From: Cytophagia bacterium
GTDB lineage: Bacteria; Bacteroidota; Bacteroidia; UBA7662
Reading direction: 5' to 3'
Length of the DNA stretch: 19,290 nucleotides
Assembly: GCA_009926405.1 (NCBI GenBank)
Contig: RFOZ01000022.1
Coordinates: 1 to 19,290 of the forward strand
This document shows, piece after piece, positions 1 through 6,922 of this stretch. A model generated the notes under the pieces. The model ran no database searches. It had not been told where the DNA came from and saw only the letters and a list, made by a program, of their open reading frames with translations. A program made the position numbers and the translations under genes. Positions within the stretch are counted from its first letter, which is position 1, and each line of letters opens with the position of its first letter.

Positions 1-896
1 TCATTGAAAGGCCCCAAGACAAAGGCATGCTGCTTCAACGGAGCGTACAAGGCCAAAACCACGGTGCTATCGTTGATATAATTAACCCCTTCCACCGTTC
101 CGGTTGGTAACGGCTGCGCTACTTGGTTCCCCAGGGCCACCAAACGGGTGGTATCCCGCACCACAGCCCCACCGGCACCCCCTGCATCGGCCTCAAAAAT
201 CAGCTCGTAATTCCCGGCCTGAGGGAATTGAAGGGCATAGCCTAAACTATCTCCCACCGTTGTCGCAACCACTGCACCGTTAACCCGCAGCGATAGACTG
301 CAAACCTGCGAGGCTGCCCCAAAAAAATTCAGGCCCGATCCAGGTTGAACAATGCTGTTGTTACCGGATGGATTGAAAATGGCCGCATGCAATTGCCCGG
401 CAGCATAGAGCGGCAAATACAAATCGGAACCATCTGCCGCACGACCCACCACCGTTCCCGCTGTGTTCCGAAAAACAAAAGCCAGTGAACGAATCGTTTC
501 CGAAGCTGGAACCCCTGGAGGATTGGCTGTTGCGTTGTAAAAGGTTCTGGGCACATACGAAATACTGTACAAATTGTTGCCAAGGGGCGTCATGAGCGGA
601 GCGTTGGTCGTCCCCCAGCTACCGCGAACGTATTTCCAATCCGTTGGTGATGTACTAAGGTTGGTAATAACTCCGGTATGGGCATAAATCGGGGGAGCAA
701 CGCCCGCCAAAGCTCCATTCCCTTGCGATGCATCGTAAACAATCGTCACCAAAGAGGTATCCGTTGGAAACCGGGGACTGGACCGCAGCACCTGGCCTGT
801 CGCATTGGACACAGTGCCCACCAATACCATCCCCACAACTCCCAAACCAAGAAATCCTTTGAGGACCCTCAAGGTCATTGCAAAACCTTTGTTCAT
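1..896 (-). CDS. secreted alpha-amylase-type protein, N-terminal part (cut by window edge)
   Basis: The reading frame is open from an ATG at 896 to the window edge, giving 298 residues; the C-terminal part lies outside. The first ~35 residues form a signal peptide ending near SNATGQ. The rest reads as the N-terminal module of large secreted Bacteroidota amylases: a YDASQGNGALAG segment, a YAHTGVIT segment, a WKYVRGSWG segment, a FVFRN-GRAADGSDLYLPLY segment, then an Ig-like stretch. The last visible residues (INDSTVVLALYAP, then FVLGPFN) look like the start of a glucan-binding beta-sandwich that precedes a GH13 barrel. Hydrolysis of extracellular starch or glycogen is inferred from this N-terminal architecture, because no catalytic region is visible. 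A T9SS sorting domain would be expected at the unseen C-terminus. The gene lies downstream of a T9SS protein but behind a strong terminator, so it is probably expressed separately. An ATG at 878 is an alternative start. Confidence 0.72.
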   Translation of the reverse strand, partial: MNKGFAMTLRVLKGFLGLGVVGMVLVGTVSNATGQVLRSSPRFPTDTSLVTIVYDASQGNGALAGVAPPIYAHTGVITNLSTSPTDWKYVRGSWGTTNAPLMTPLGNNLYSISYVPRTFYNATANPPGVPASETIRSLAFVFRNTAGTVVGRAADGSDLYLPLYAAGQLHAAIFNPSGNNSIVQPGSGLNFFGAASQVCSLSLRVNGAVVATTVGDSLGYALQFPQAGNYELIFEADAGGAGGAVVRDTTRLVALGNQVAQPLPTGTVEGVNYINDSTVVLALYAPLKQHAFVLGPFN

Positions 897-932
897 ACCA
901 AAAAATTGAGATTTAGACGCGACGAATTTAAC

Positions 933-959
933 AAAAAAAAAGCCGCGTTGCCGCGGCTT
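933..959 (-). terminator. rho-independent terminator of the T9SS glucan-binding-like gene
   Basis: Read on the minus strand, an 8-bp stem (AAGCCGCG / CGCGGCTT) closes a GCAA tetraloop and is followed by an uninterrupted run of about eight T (positions 940 down to 933). It lies 24 bases beyond the stop codon of the gene ending at 983 and before the ATG at 896, so it should separate the two secreted-protein transcripts. Confidence 0.88.
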
Positions 960-982
960 CTTTTGAAATCTTGGAAAGGTGA

Positions 983-1747
983 TTAACGGTTGTAGATAAC
1001 CTTCTTAACGGAGGTCTTGCCATCAACAACCTGACGTACGAAGTAGGTACCGAATGGAACCTTGGCACCAGCTGTCGAAGTCGCATCCCAAACCAGCTCG
1101 TGCTGACCTGCAGCTTGCTGACCGTTGAACAAAGACTTCACCGACTGACCAAGAAGGTTAACGATTTCAACAGAAACCTTGGAAGAGCGGGGAGTCTCGT
1201 AGCTGATATTCATCTCGCCGTTGAATGGGTTTGGATAAACCGACAAAGGCTTGATGCTTTGGGTCAAACTACGAATAGAAGAGGTGATGATGGGACTGCT
1301 GCCATCGCACTGCGTGCACTCATCCCAGCAAAACTTAACTGTAACCGGAACGATAGGGCCGGAACGATTAAAGCCACCGAAGCCATCCCCAATTCCGCAA
1401 TTAGATAACGACTGTGCCCCCTCGTTGGCGCCCCAGTTTCCGTTAACGAATTTCCAAGTCAAGGAATCACCCAAAGCGGTAATAGGAAATTGCACAACTT
1501 TGCGCCATACTCCGCCGCCCATATCGGTCATGGCAGAGAGCGAGTCGGTAGGGCTCCAATTGGGCATTGGGATACCGTTGGTCGTGGCACCCTTGTCTTG
1601 AAAATTACCGGCAATGCGGATACCGGATGGAACGATAGGGGTCGTGTAATTCGTCACATCAATCATGAAGGTGACCGTAATACTTGTCTGAGCCAGGGCA
1701 ACCGTGCTCAATGTAGCGGCAACCAAGAGGGTAAGAAGTTTTTTCAT
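983..1747 (-). CDS. small T9SS-secreted protein with starch-binding-like domain
   Basis: 254 residues. Residues 1-20 are a clear signal peptide (MKKLLTLLVAATLSTVALAQ). Residues 22-147 match the beta-sandwich common in Bacteroidota secreted proteins: VTFMIDV at the start, a GIRIAGNFQ strand, WKFVNGNWG, and the closing VTVKFCWDECTQC with paired cysteines. This fold is related to the starch-binding CBM20/CBM48 type. Residues 165-254 are a T9SS type A sorting domain: SVYPNPFNGEMNISY, VEIVNLLGQSVKSL, PFGTYFVRQV and a basic KKVIYNR end. The protein should therefore be exported and anchored at or released from the surface. Its place directly upstream of an amylase-type gene suggests it helps bind alpha-glucan. 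That role is inferred; glucan-contacting aromatic residues were not mapped. The ATG at 1747 lies about 30 bases after a good TAnnTTTG promoter. Confidence 0.85.
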   Translation of the reverse strand: MKKLLTLLVAATLSTVALAQTSITVTFMIDVTNYTTPIVPSGIRIAGNFQDKGATTNGIPMPNWSPTDSLSAMTDMGGGVWRKVVQFPITALGDSLTWKFVNGNWGANEGAQSLSNCGIGDGFGGFNRSGPIVPVTVKFCWDECTQCDGSSPIITSSIRSLTQSIKPLSVYPNPFNGEMNISYETPRSSKVSVEIVNLLGQSVKSLFNGQQAAGQHELVWDATSTAGAKVPFGTYFVRQVVDGKTSVKKVIYNR

Positions 1748-1777
1748 AAGAGGTTTTTATTTAAATCCTTTGTTAAG

Positions 1778-1810
1778 CAAAAATAAAAGGTTGCCACCAA
1801 CTTATCCAAA
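1778..1810 (-). promoter_or_regulatory. Bacteroidota-type promoter of the T9SS glucan-binding-like gene
   Basis: On the minus strand a perfect -7 element TATTTTTG (1785-1778) matches TAnnTTTG, and a TTTG at 1810-1807 sits 21 bases upstream as the -33 element. The spacing is slightly longer than the usual 19-20. The predicted start near 1771 leaves a short A-rich leader of about 24 bases before the ATG. Confidence 0.6.
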
Positions 1811-1858
1811 CTTTTGCATGGGAATTTGTGGATAAAAAATAGCTAATTTGGCGAGATT

Positions 1859-1889
1859 TTTGAGCTTTCGTCCAAACAACTAACCTTTG
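1859..1889 (+). promoter_or_regulatory. Bacteroidota-type promoter of pfkA
   Basis: TTTG at 1859-1862, a 19-base spacer, and AACCTTTG at 1882-1889 (one mismatch to TAnnTTTG). Both elements and the spacing fit the Bacteroidota primary sigma factor. The in-frame TTG at 1887 forms the end of the -7 element, so it cannot be the translation start of a transcript made from this promoter. Confidence 0.6.
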
Positions 1890-1946
1890 CTCCCGCCTAA
1901 CCAACCCGTTGAACCGCAAGTGCCCGACCCCAAAACCCAGAATTCG

Positions 1947-2921
1947 GTGCAAGGAGACCTGGCGATCCTGACCTCAGGAGGAGATTCCCCGGGCATGAAT
2001 GCCTGCATCCGGGCCCTGGTCCGCAGTGGTATCTACTACGGCCACCGGGTCTGGGGGGTTGTTAGGGGCTACGATGGCTTGATTCAGGACGAATTCCGCC
2101 CCATGGACCTGCGTTCGGTTGGCAACATCATCCATCGGGGTGGTACCATCCTCAAATCCGCCCGCTCCGAAGAGTTCCGCACCGCGGAAGGCCGCCGCAA
2201 AGCCTACGAAAACCTTGCCAAGCGCAATATCAAGGCCTTGGTTGTTGTGGGTGGTGATGGGAGCTTTCGGGGTGCGAATGTCTTCTCCGAAGAATACCCT
2301 GTATCGGTCATAGGGCTGCCCGGCACCATTGATAACGATCTCTACGGGACCGATTATACCATTGGTTTTGATACCGCCACCAACACCGTGGTGGAATGCA
2401 TTGACAAAATCAGGGATACCGCGGATGCCCACAACAGGCTCTTCTTTATTGAGGTCATGGGCAGGGATGCCGGCTACATAGCCCTAAACGGGGGCATTGC
2501 CGCAGGATGCGAAGAAATCCTGATTCCGGAAACCAAAACAGACCTCAGCGCTCTGGTCGAAGTTCTCAAAAAAGGCCGGGCCAACCACAAAAGTTCCGGC
2601 CTCATCATAGTGGCCGAAGGCGAAGAAGAAGGCGGGGCCTACGAAATTGCCCGTAAAGTGGCCGAACAATTTGATGGTTACGAAATGAAGGTCACCATCC
2701 TGGGCCATATCCAACGCGGTGGCAGCCCCTCCTATTTTGATCGGGTCCTCGCCAGCCGACTCGGCGTAGCCGCCATCGAAGGCCTGCGCCAAGGCCAAAG
2801 CCGGGTAATGGCCGGGATCATCAACAACAAAATCGTCTATACCCCCATCCACGAAGCCGTCAAAAATTCAACCCAAATGGACCTGGACCTTTACAGAATC
2901 TCCAAAATCCTGGCCATTTAG
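1947..2921 (+). CDS. pfkA: ATP-dependent 6-phosphofructokinase
   Basis: Phosphorylates fructose 6-phosphate to fructose 1,6-bisphosphate, the committed step of glycolysis, in the cytosol. From the GTG at 1947 the protein has 324 residues, the usual bacterial PfkA length. Visible motifs: LTSGGDSPGMN (8-18, ATP site), RGYDGL, GGDGS (102-106), LPGTIDND (124-131, catalytic Asp129), TIGFDTATN, VMGRDAGYIAL and GHIQRGGSPS with an effector/substrate arginine. Glycines at the two positions that distinguish ATP enzymes from pyrophosphate enzymes (GGDG and PGTIDND, not PKTIDND) indicate ATP use. The frame has no ATG near its start. TTG 1887 lies inside the promoter, GTG 1920 is possible, and GTG 1947 gives the family length, so I chose 1947; the 20 residues gained by starting at 1887 are Pro/Gln-rich and unlike the family. 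A sugar kinase follows 39 bases downstream. Confidence 0.95.
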   Translation: MQGDLAILTSGGDSPGMNACIRALVRSGIYYGHRVWGVVRGYDGLIQDEFRPMDLRSVGNIIHRGGTILKSARSEEFRTAEGRRKAYENLAKRNIKALVVVGGDGSFRGANVFSEEYPVSVIGLPGTIDNDLYGTDYTIGFDTATNTVVECIDKIRDTADAHNRLFFIEVMGRDAGYIALNGGIAAGCEEILIPETKTDLSALVEVLKKGRANHKSSGLIIVAEGEEEGGAYEIARKVAEQFDGYEMKVTILGHIQRGGSPSYFDRVLASRLGVAAIEGLRQGQSRVMAGIINNKIVYTPIHEAVKNSTQMDLDLYRISKILAI

Positions 2922-2960
2922 CCTCGCATTTTTCTTTTTATTAAGCCCTGAAATAAATCC

Positions 2961-3800
2961 ATGTTATTAGTCGCCGACAGCGGTTCCACCAAGGCCGACT
3001 GGAAATTTCGTAACAACGAAGAACCCATCGTATCAACCCGGGGTTTTAATCCCTTTTTTCACGATAGAGATTTTGTGCTAACCGAACTGGAAGCCTCGCC
3101 CCTCAAGGCCCTCGTTGGGCAGGTTGACGAGGTTCGGTTCTTTGGGGCAGGATGCTCCAGCGAAGAGCGTAATATCCTAATTCAGAAGCCTTTGGAGGAA
3201 TTTTTTCGGGGCGCCAAGGTCATCGTTGACCATGATATTCTGGGGGCCGGAATCGCCTGTGTTGGGGATGACGAAGGGATTGCCTGTATCATTGGAACGG
3301 GGTCCAATTCTTGTTATTGCAAAAACCAAGAATGGTCCCAAGTTGTTCCGGCCTTGGGGCATTTATTAGGCGACGAGGCAAGCGGATCTTATCTGGGCAG
3401 ACGCATGCTGGCCGATTATCTGTACAAATTGTTACCTGAACCTATCGCGGCGGAACTCCAAAAAGAACACGGCCTCACCAAAGAAGGCATTTTTGAAAGT
3501 GCCTACCATAAGCCCAATGTGAATGTTTACTTCGCCTCGTTTGCGCGCATTTTGTCTAAATACATGGACGAACCCTATGTCCGCCAGGTGGTCACCGAGG
3601 GTTTTCATCGATTCCTCGACATCCATGTGATGCGCTATCCACGCGTTCACGAACTGACGGTTCATTTTGTCGGGTCCATCGCCTACCATTTTGAACCCCT
3701 GTTAGACGAGGTTTTGGCTTCCAAAGGCCTGCGCAAAGGCGGTGTTCACAAGAAACCTATCCATCCCCTCTACGCCTATTACGCTAGTAAACGCGGGTAG
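2961..3800 (+). CDS. BadF/BadG-type sugar kinase (N-acetylglucosamine-kinase-like)
   Basis: 279 residues, ASKHA-fold ATPase of the BadF/BadG/BcrA family. Residues 1-15 (MLLVADSGSTKADWK) are the first phosphate loop. About residues 111-116 (GTGSNS) form the second phosphate-binding turn, followed by GHLLGDEASGSYLGRR, which is typical of N-acetylglucosamine-kinase-like members. Bacteroidota homologues are usually annotated as N-acetylglucosamine or glucosamine kinase-like; the substrate here is not determinable from sequence alone. It starts 39 bases after pfkA on the same strand with no terminator between, so cotranscription with glycolysis is likely and an amino-sugar or hexose substrate feeding glycolysis is plausible. 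It converges with the TlpA-like gene, with only 21 bases between the two stop codons. Confidence 0.85.
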   Translation: MLLVADSGSTKADWKFRNNEEPIVSTRGFNPFFHDRDFVLTELEASPLKALVGQVDEVRFFGAGCSSEERNILIQKPLEEFFRGAKVIVDHDILGAGIACVGDDEGIACIIGTGSNSCYCKNQEWSQVVPALGHLLGDEASGSYLGRRMLADYLYKLLPEPIAAELQKEHGLTKEGIFESAYHKPNVNVYFASFARILSKYMDEPYVRQVVTEGFHRFLDIHVMRYPRVHELTVHFVGSIAYHFEPLLDEVLASKGLRKGGVHKKPIHPLYAYYASKRG

Positions 3801-3813
3801 AGCGCGGCTCTAC
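3797..3813. terminator. compact hairpin between convergent genes
   Basis: GTAGAGC / GCTCTAC, a 7-bp stem with a GCG loop, overlaps the stop codon of the sugar kinase and ends 9 bases before the stop codon of the TlpA-like gene. No T run follows on either strand, so termination efficiency is uncertain. The short convergent gap makes a bidirectional stop signal plausible. Confidence 0.4.
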
Positions 3814-3821
3814 GCTGTGCG

Positions 3822-4358
3822 CTAAGGCTTGGTATTCCCCAGATTGCGGATTTTTTCGTCCATCACAAACTCATCCCCCTCCACGTAGGAATTGTGGCGA
3901 TAAACCACTTGGCCTTGACCATCGTACAACAAGGTGTAGGGAATGGTCTGGAAGTTTAGAATTCGCTTCATGTCTTCGTTGGGATCCAACAAAATGCGGT
4001 AAGGCCATCGTACTCCCTTGATATAGGATTTGACCTTGGCGGAATTACGCGCATCGTCAATGCTCACCGCAACCAATTGCAGCCCGTAATCCTTGGACCA
4101 ATCCTCGTAGAGATCCAGGTAATTGTTAAGTTCCTTCTTACAGGGGGTGCACCATGTTGCCCAAAAAGTCAAAAGGACCGGGCGACCGTTACCGACCAGC
4201 TCGCTTAGCTTAAGCGCTTTGCCATCCACATCCCGCAGGACAACCGCGGACAATCGCCCATCGGCCCCAGCGGTTGAAGGGGTCTGAGCCTTGGCGGCCA
4301 CCATGGACCCCCAAAAGAGGGCTACGGCGAGCAGCCCTTTCAAAACCTGTGCATTCAT
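3822..4358 (-). CDS. TlpA-like periplasmic thioredoxin (redoxin family)
   Basis: 178 residues. A signal peptide covers about 1-25 (hydrophobic LLAVALFWGSMVAAKAQ) and is followed by a thioredoxin fold. The active site lies in TFWATWCTPCKKEL with Cys70 and Cys73, as in TlpA/ResA/CcmG-type periplasmic oxidoreductases. The cis-proline region TIPYTLLYDGQGQVVYRH fits the TlpA/AlkC-TSA-like group. The likely role is reduction or exchange of disulfides in exported proteins; the partner is unknown. It is divergent from the DUF6029 barrel gene, with about 60 bases between starts, and Omp28 lipoproteins lie beyond, which suggests a shared envelope redox function. A TATCTTTA element ends four bases before the ATG, so the message may be leaderless. 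Confidence 0.88.
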   Translation of the reverse strand: MNAQVLKGLLAVALFWGSMVAAKAQTPSTAGADGRLSAVVLRDVDGKALKLSELVGNGRPVLLTFWATWCTPCKKELNNYLDLYEDWSKDYGLQLVAVSIDDARNSAKVKSYIKGVRWPYRILLDPNEDMKRILNFQTIPYTLLYDGQGQVVYRHNSYVEGDEFVMDEKIRNLGNTKP

Positions 4359-4362
4359 GCAC

Positions 4363-4370
4363 TAAAGATA
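4363..4370 (-). promoter_or_regulatory. -7 promoter element of the TlpA-like gene
   Basis: TATCTTTA on the minus strand has one mismatch to TAnnTTTG and is separated from the ATG by four bases, the arrangement also seen at the desaturase and ettA genes. No clear -33 TTTG was found at the right distance. Confidence 0.4.
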
Positions 4371-4418
4371 TGCCCACGGTTTGGGCTTTGGGCTTATTTT
4401 GTGGCCCTGTTCCAAAAA

Positions 4419-6007
4419 ATGAATCCTCGCCTGTCCCTACTCCTTGCTTTGGCCTTGGTCTTGACCTGGTCTGGTACGCCCCTCCAGGCCCAAACCAAAG
4501 GCGGGCAGTTTAGCGGTGACCTGGAATGGTTTCAAAATGTCTTTTTTTTGGATTCCTCGGTGCTTTCGGACCCCATTCCGCCCCAGTATTACCAACAACT
4601 CAGTTCCACCGACGCCTCCGCCAAGGCGACCTGGAGGCGGGCCTTCGTTTTGACTTGTTCCTCAATTCTGGGCTGCGGAACCCGTACGTTGTTCGCAATC
4701 AGCAGGGAATAGGGTTTTGGTACGTAAGCCACAAGGTCAACAAACTAAAGGTGCGGCTGGGTCACCTCTACGACCAATTTGGCAATGGGATCACCTTTCG
4801 AGCCTACGAAGGCCGGGGACAGAATTTGGATTACGCCCTGTTCGGCCTTTCGGGCCAGTACCAAATCAACGATCAATGGCAAATCAAAGGTTTTACGGGC
4901 AAACAAAAGGTCCTTTTTGATACCTATGCCCCCGTTATCAAAGGCCTTTGTTTGCAGGGTAACCTTCGATCCGAGCGCATGGGCTTGAGCTGGTCCCCGG
5001 GTTGGTCCTTTGTCAACCGCACGCTGGATGGCACCTCCATGCAAAGTGTGGTCGGCAGCATTGAGAGCTTGGATCCATCCAAACGTTTTGTTCCCAAGTA
5101 CAATACCTACGTTGGTTCGTTTTTTCAAAACTTACAATGGGCCTCCTGGAGCCTCAACACCGAATGGGCCCTCAAAAGCCGGGAAGCTGTCTTGGATCGG
5201 GAAGGGGTTCTTGAAAACAGCCCAGGGTCCGTTCTTTACGCCGATTTGGGGTATTCCAACGATGGGTTTGGGATCAATGTTCAATACAAACGAACCGATC
5301 ATTTTGACTTTCGGGTTTCACCCCTCGAAATCCTGAACGAAGGGCTGATTAATTATGTTCCACCGGGAGCCCGGATGAACACGTACCGTCTAACATCGCG
5401 TTACGCCCCGGCAACTCAGCTGGTAGGCGAAAACGCCGTTCAAATCGAGGCCGTTTACAGTCCATCCCGGAATACGCAGATCCAAGCAAACCTGAGTCTG
5501 GTCAACGGACCGGACCGCAGCTTGTATTACAGGGAATATTACGCAGAAGCCAAACACAAATTCAACAAACAAATCACCCTTAGTGGAGGTCTCCAACATT
5601 TGGTGTACAACCAAGAACTCTACGAGTTCAAACCAGGAGCTCCGCTGGTCCGGGCCTGGACGCCTTTTGCGGAACTCACCTACAAAATCAACCGCCAAAA
5701 ATCCCTGCGCATCGAGGCCTCCCAAATGACCACCGAACAAGACCTGGGAGACTGGCTTTGGGGACTGGTGGAATATAACATTGCTCCCCGTTATTCGTTC
5801 AGCATCATGGACATGTGGAATTACGGTAACCCCAACCCCAACAAGCGTCAACATTATTACACGGCTTTTGCGGCTTTGAATTGGCCGGGCCTACGCTTTA
5901 CAGGGGGCTATGTGCGTCAGGTTCAAGGCATTATATGCACCGGTGGGGTCTGCCGGGTCGAGCCTGCTTTTAACGGATTGCGTTTTAGCATGAGCGCCAA
6001 TTTTTGA
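4419..6007 (+). pseudogene. DUF6029-family outer-membrane beta-barrel protein, frameshifted
   Basis: Two overlapping frames together make one DUF6029-like protein of about 530 residues. The first starts at ATG 4419: a signal peptide (MNPRLSLLLALALVLTWSG, ending LQAQ), then GGQFSGDLEWFQN and residues to about 4625; out of phase it runs on to 4712. The second continues from about 4625 to 6007, beginning GDLEAGLRFDLF, then GIGFWYVSHKV, VRLGHLYDQFGNGITFRAYEGRG and many amphipathic strands, and ending in an aromatic residue (MSANF), as outer-membrane barrels do. Adding one G near 4625-4626 (AAGGC to AAGGGC) restores AKGDLEAGLRFD without a break. The function of DUF6029 is unknown; a porin-like or assembly role is inferred. 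The rest of the frame is undamaged, so a recent mutation or sequence error is more likely than long decay. The Omp28 gene follows after 10 bases. Confidence 0.85.
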
Positions 6008-6017
6008 TCCTATCCTC

Positions 6018-6902
6018 ATGACTCCCAAATTCTATTGGTTTGCTTTTCTCTTGGTCTTCGCCGGTGCATGTCGAGAAATCGGCCCGGCGGTGGACTTGGG
6101 GCTTAATGTATTGAGGGTGGACACGGTTTATACCGAAAGCCCCACCGCCAGACCTCCTTTGGCTGCCTTGATTGAAGAATTTACCGGGGTTCGGTGTGTG
6201 AATTGCCCTCGGGCTCATCGTTTAATCGAAAACCTGCAGGGTCAATACCCCGGTCGAGTCTTGGCAGCCGGAATTCATACCGGATTTTACGCAACCCCTT
6301 ATCTCAACCGCTTGGACATGAGGATACCCGAAGGGCCCGCGCTGGAACTCTTGTTGGGCGGAACGTTGGGCTATCCGGCGGGGGCTGTCAATCGAACCCG
6401 CTTTGCAGGCGAAAACCTCCTCCTCCTTTCGGACCAAAAATGGTCCAGTCATGTTTCTGATATCATAGATGACAGTTCCTCGTTGAGAATTGAGATGATT
6501 TCATCGGCGTACTCTGCTGCCAACAATCGCACCGAAGGCCGACTGCGTCTGCGCTTTGCTGCGCCGGTCAACCCGGGACCCACTTTTACCCCTCTTTACC
6601 TCACCCTTTACCTCCTCCAAAACAACCTTCGAGACTGGCAGTTGGACGGGGGCGGAATCGACTCTCAATACGTTCACCGCCATGTCGTTCGCCGCCTTAT
6701 TACCCCCGTCAACGGAATGGTCCTGAATGCGCCGGATTACCGGGCGGGTCGTGTCATCGAGATTGAATTCAAAAACAGCCTCGGCAACCTGAACCCATTC
6801 CCGGTTTGGGCTGATTGCAAATGGCTTGCCGTGGTTCACCAAAACCGTAACAACGATTTAACAATGGTTCAAGCGGCGCAGTTTCCTTTTGTTATCAACT
6901 AA
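6018..6902 (+). CDS. Omp28-related outer-membrane lipoprotein
   Basis: 294 residues. The signal peptide ends in a lipobox (LVFAGAC, Cys18), so a lipoprotein is expected. From about residue 48 it carries the Omp28 signature: LAALIEEFTGVRCVNCPRAH with Cys60 and Cys63, followed by GRVLAAGIHTG, a thioredoxin-like alpha/beta start with a CxxC pair. The C-terminal half (about 160-294) reads as a beta-rich domain, including TLYLLQNNLRDWQLDGGG, HRHVVRRLITP and VWADCKWLAVVHQ. The family is named after an outer-membrane protein of Porphyromonas gingivalis; its biochemical role is not settled. It is 10 bases from the DUF6029 gene and 20 bases from the next gene, so an operon is very likely, and functional linkage with the barrel protein is inferred. 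Confidence 0.88.
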   Translation: MTPKFYWFAFLLVFAGACREIGPAVDLGLNVLRVDTVYTESPTARPPLAALIEEFTGVRCVNCPRAHRLIENLQGQYPGRVLAAGIHTGFYATPYLNRLDMRIPEGPALELLLGGTLGYPAGAVNRTRFAGENLLLLSDQKWSSHVSDIIDDSSSLRIEMISSAYSAANNRTEGRLRLRFAAPVNPGPTFTPLYLTLYLLQNNLRDWQLDGGGIDSQYVHRHVVRRLITPVNGMVLNAPDYRAGRVIEIEFKNSLGNLNPFPVWADCKWLAVVHQNRNNDLTMVQAAQFPFVIN

Positions 6903-6922
6903 GAAATCCAAGCCCCTTCTTG

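Noticed and set aside
4615..4632. Programmed -1 ribosomal frameshift in the DUF6029 gene
   Set aside because: A -1 shift would give the right protein, but there is no X-XXY-YYZ slippery heptamer and no obvious downstream structure, so an indel is simpler.
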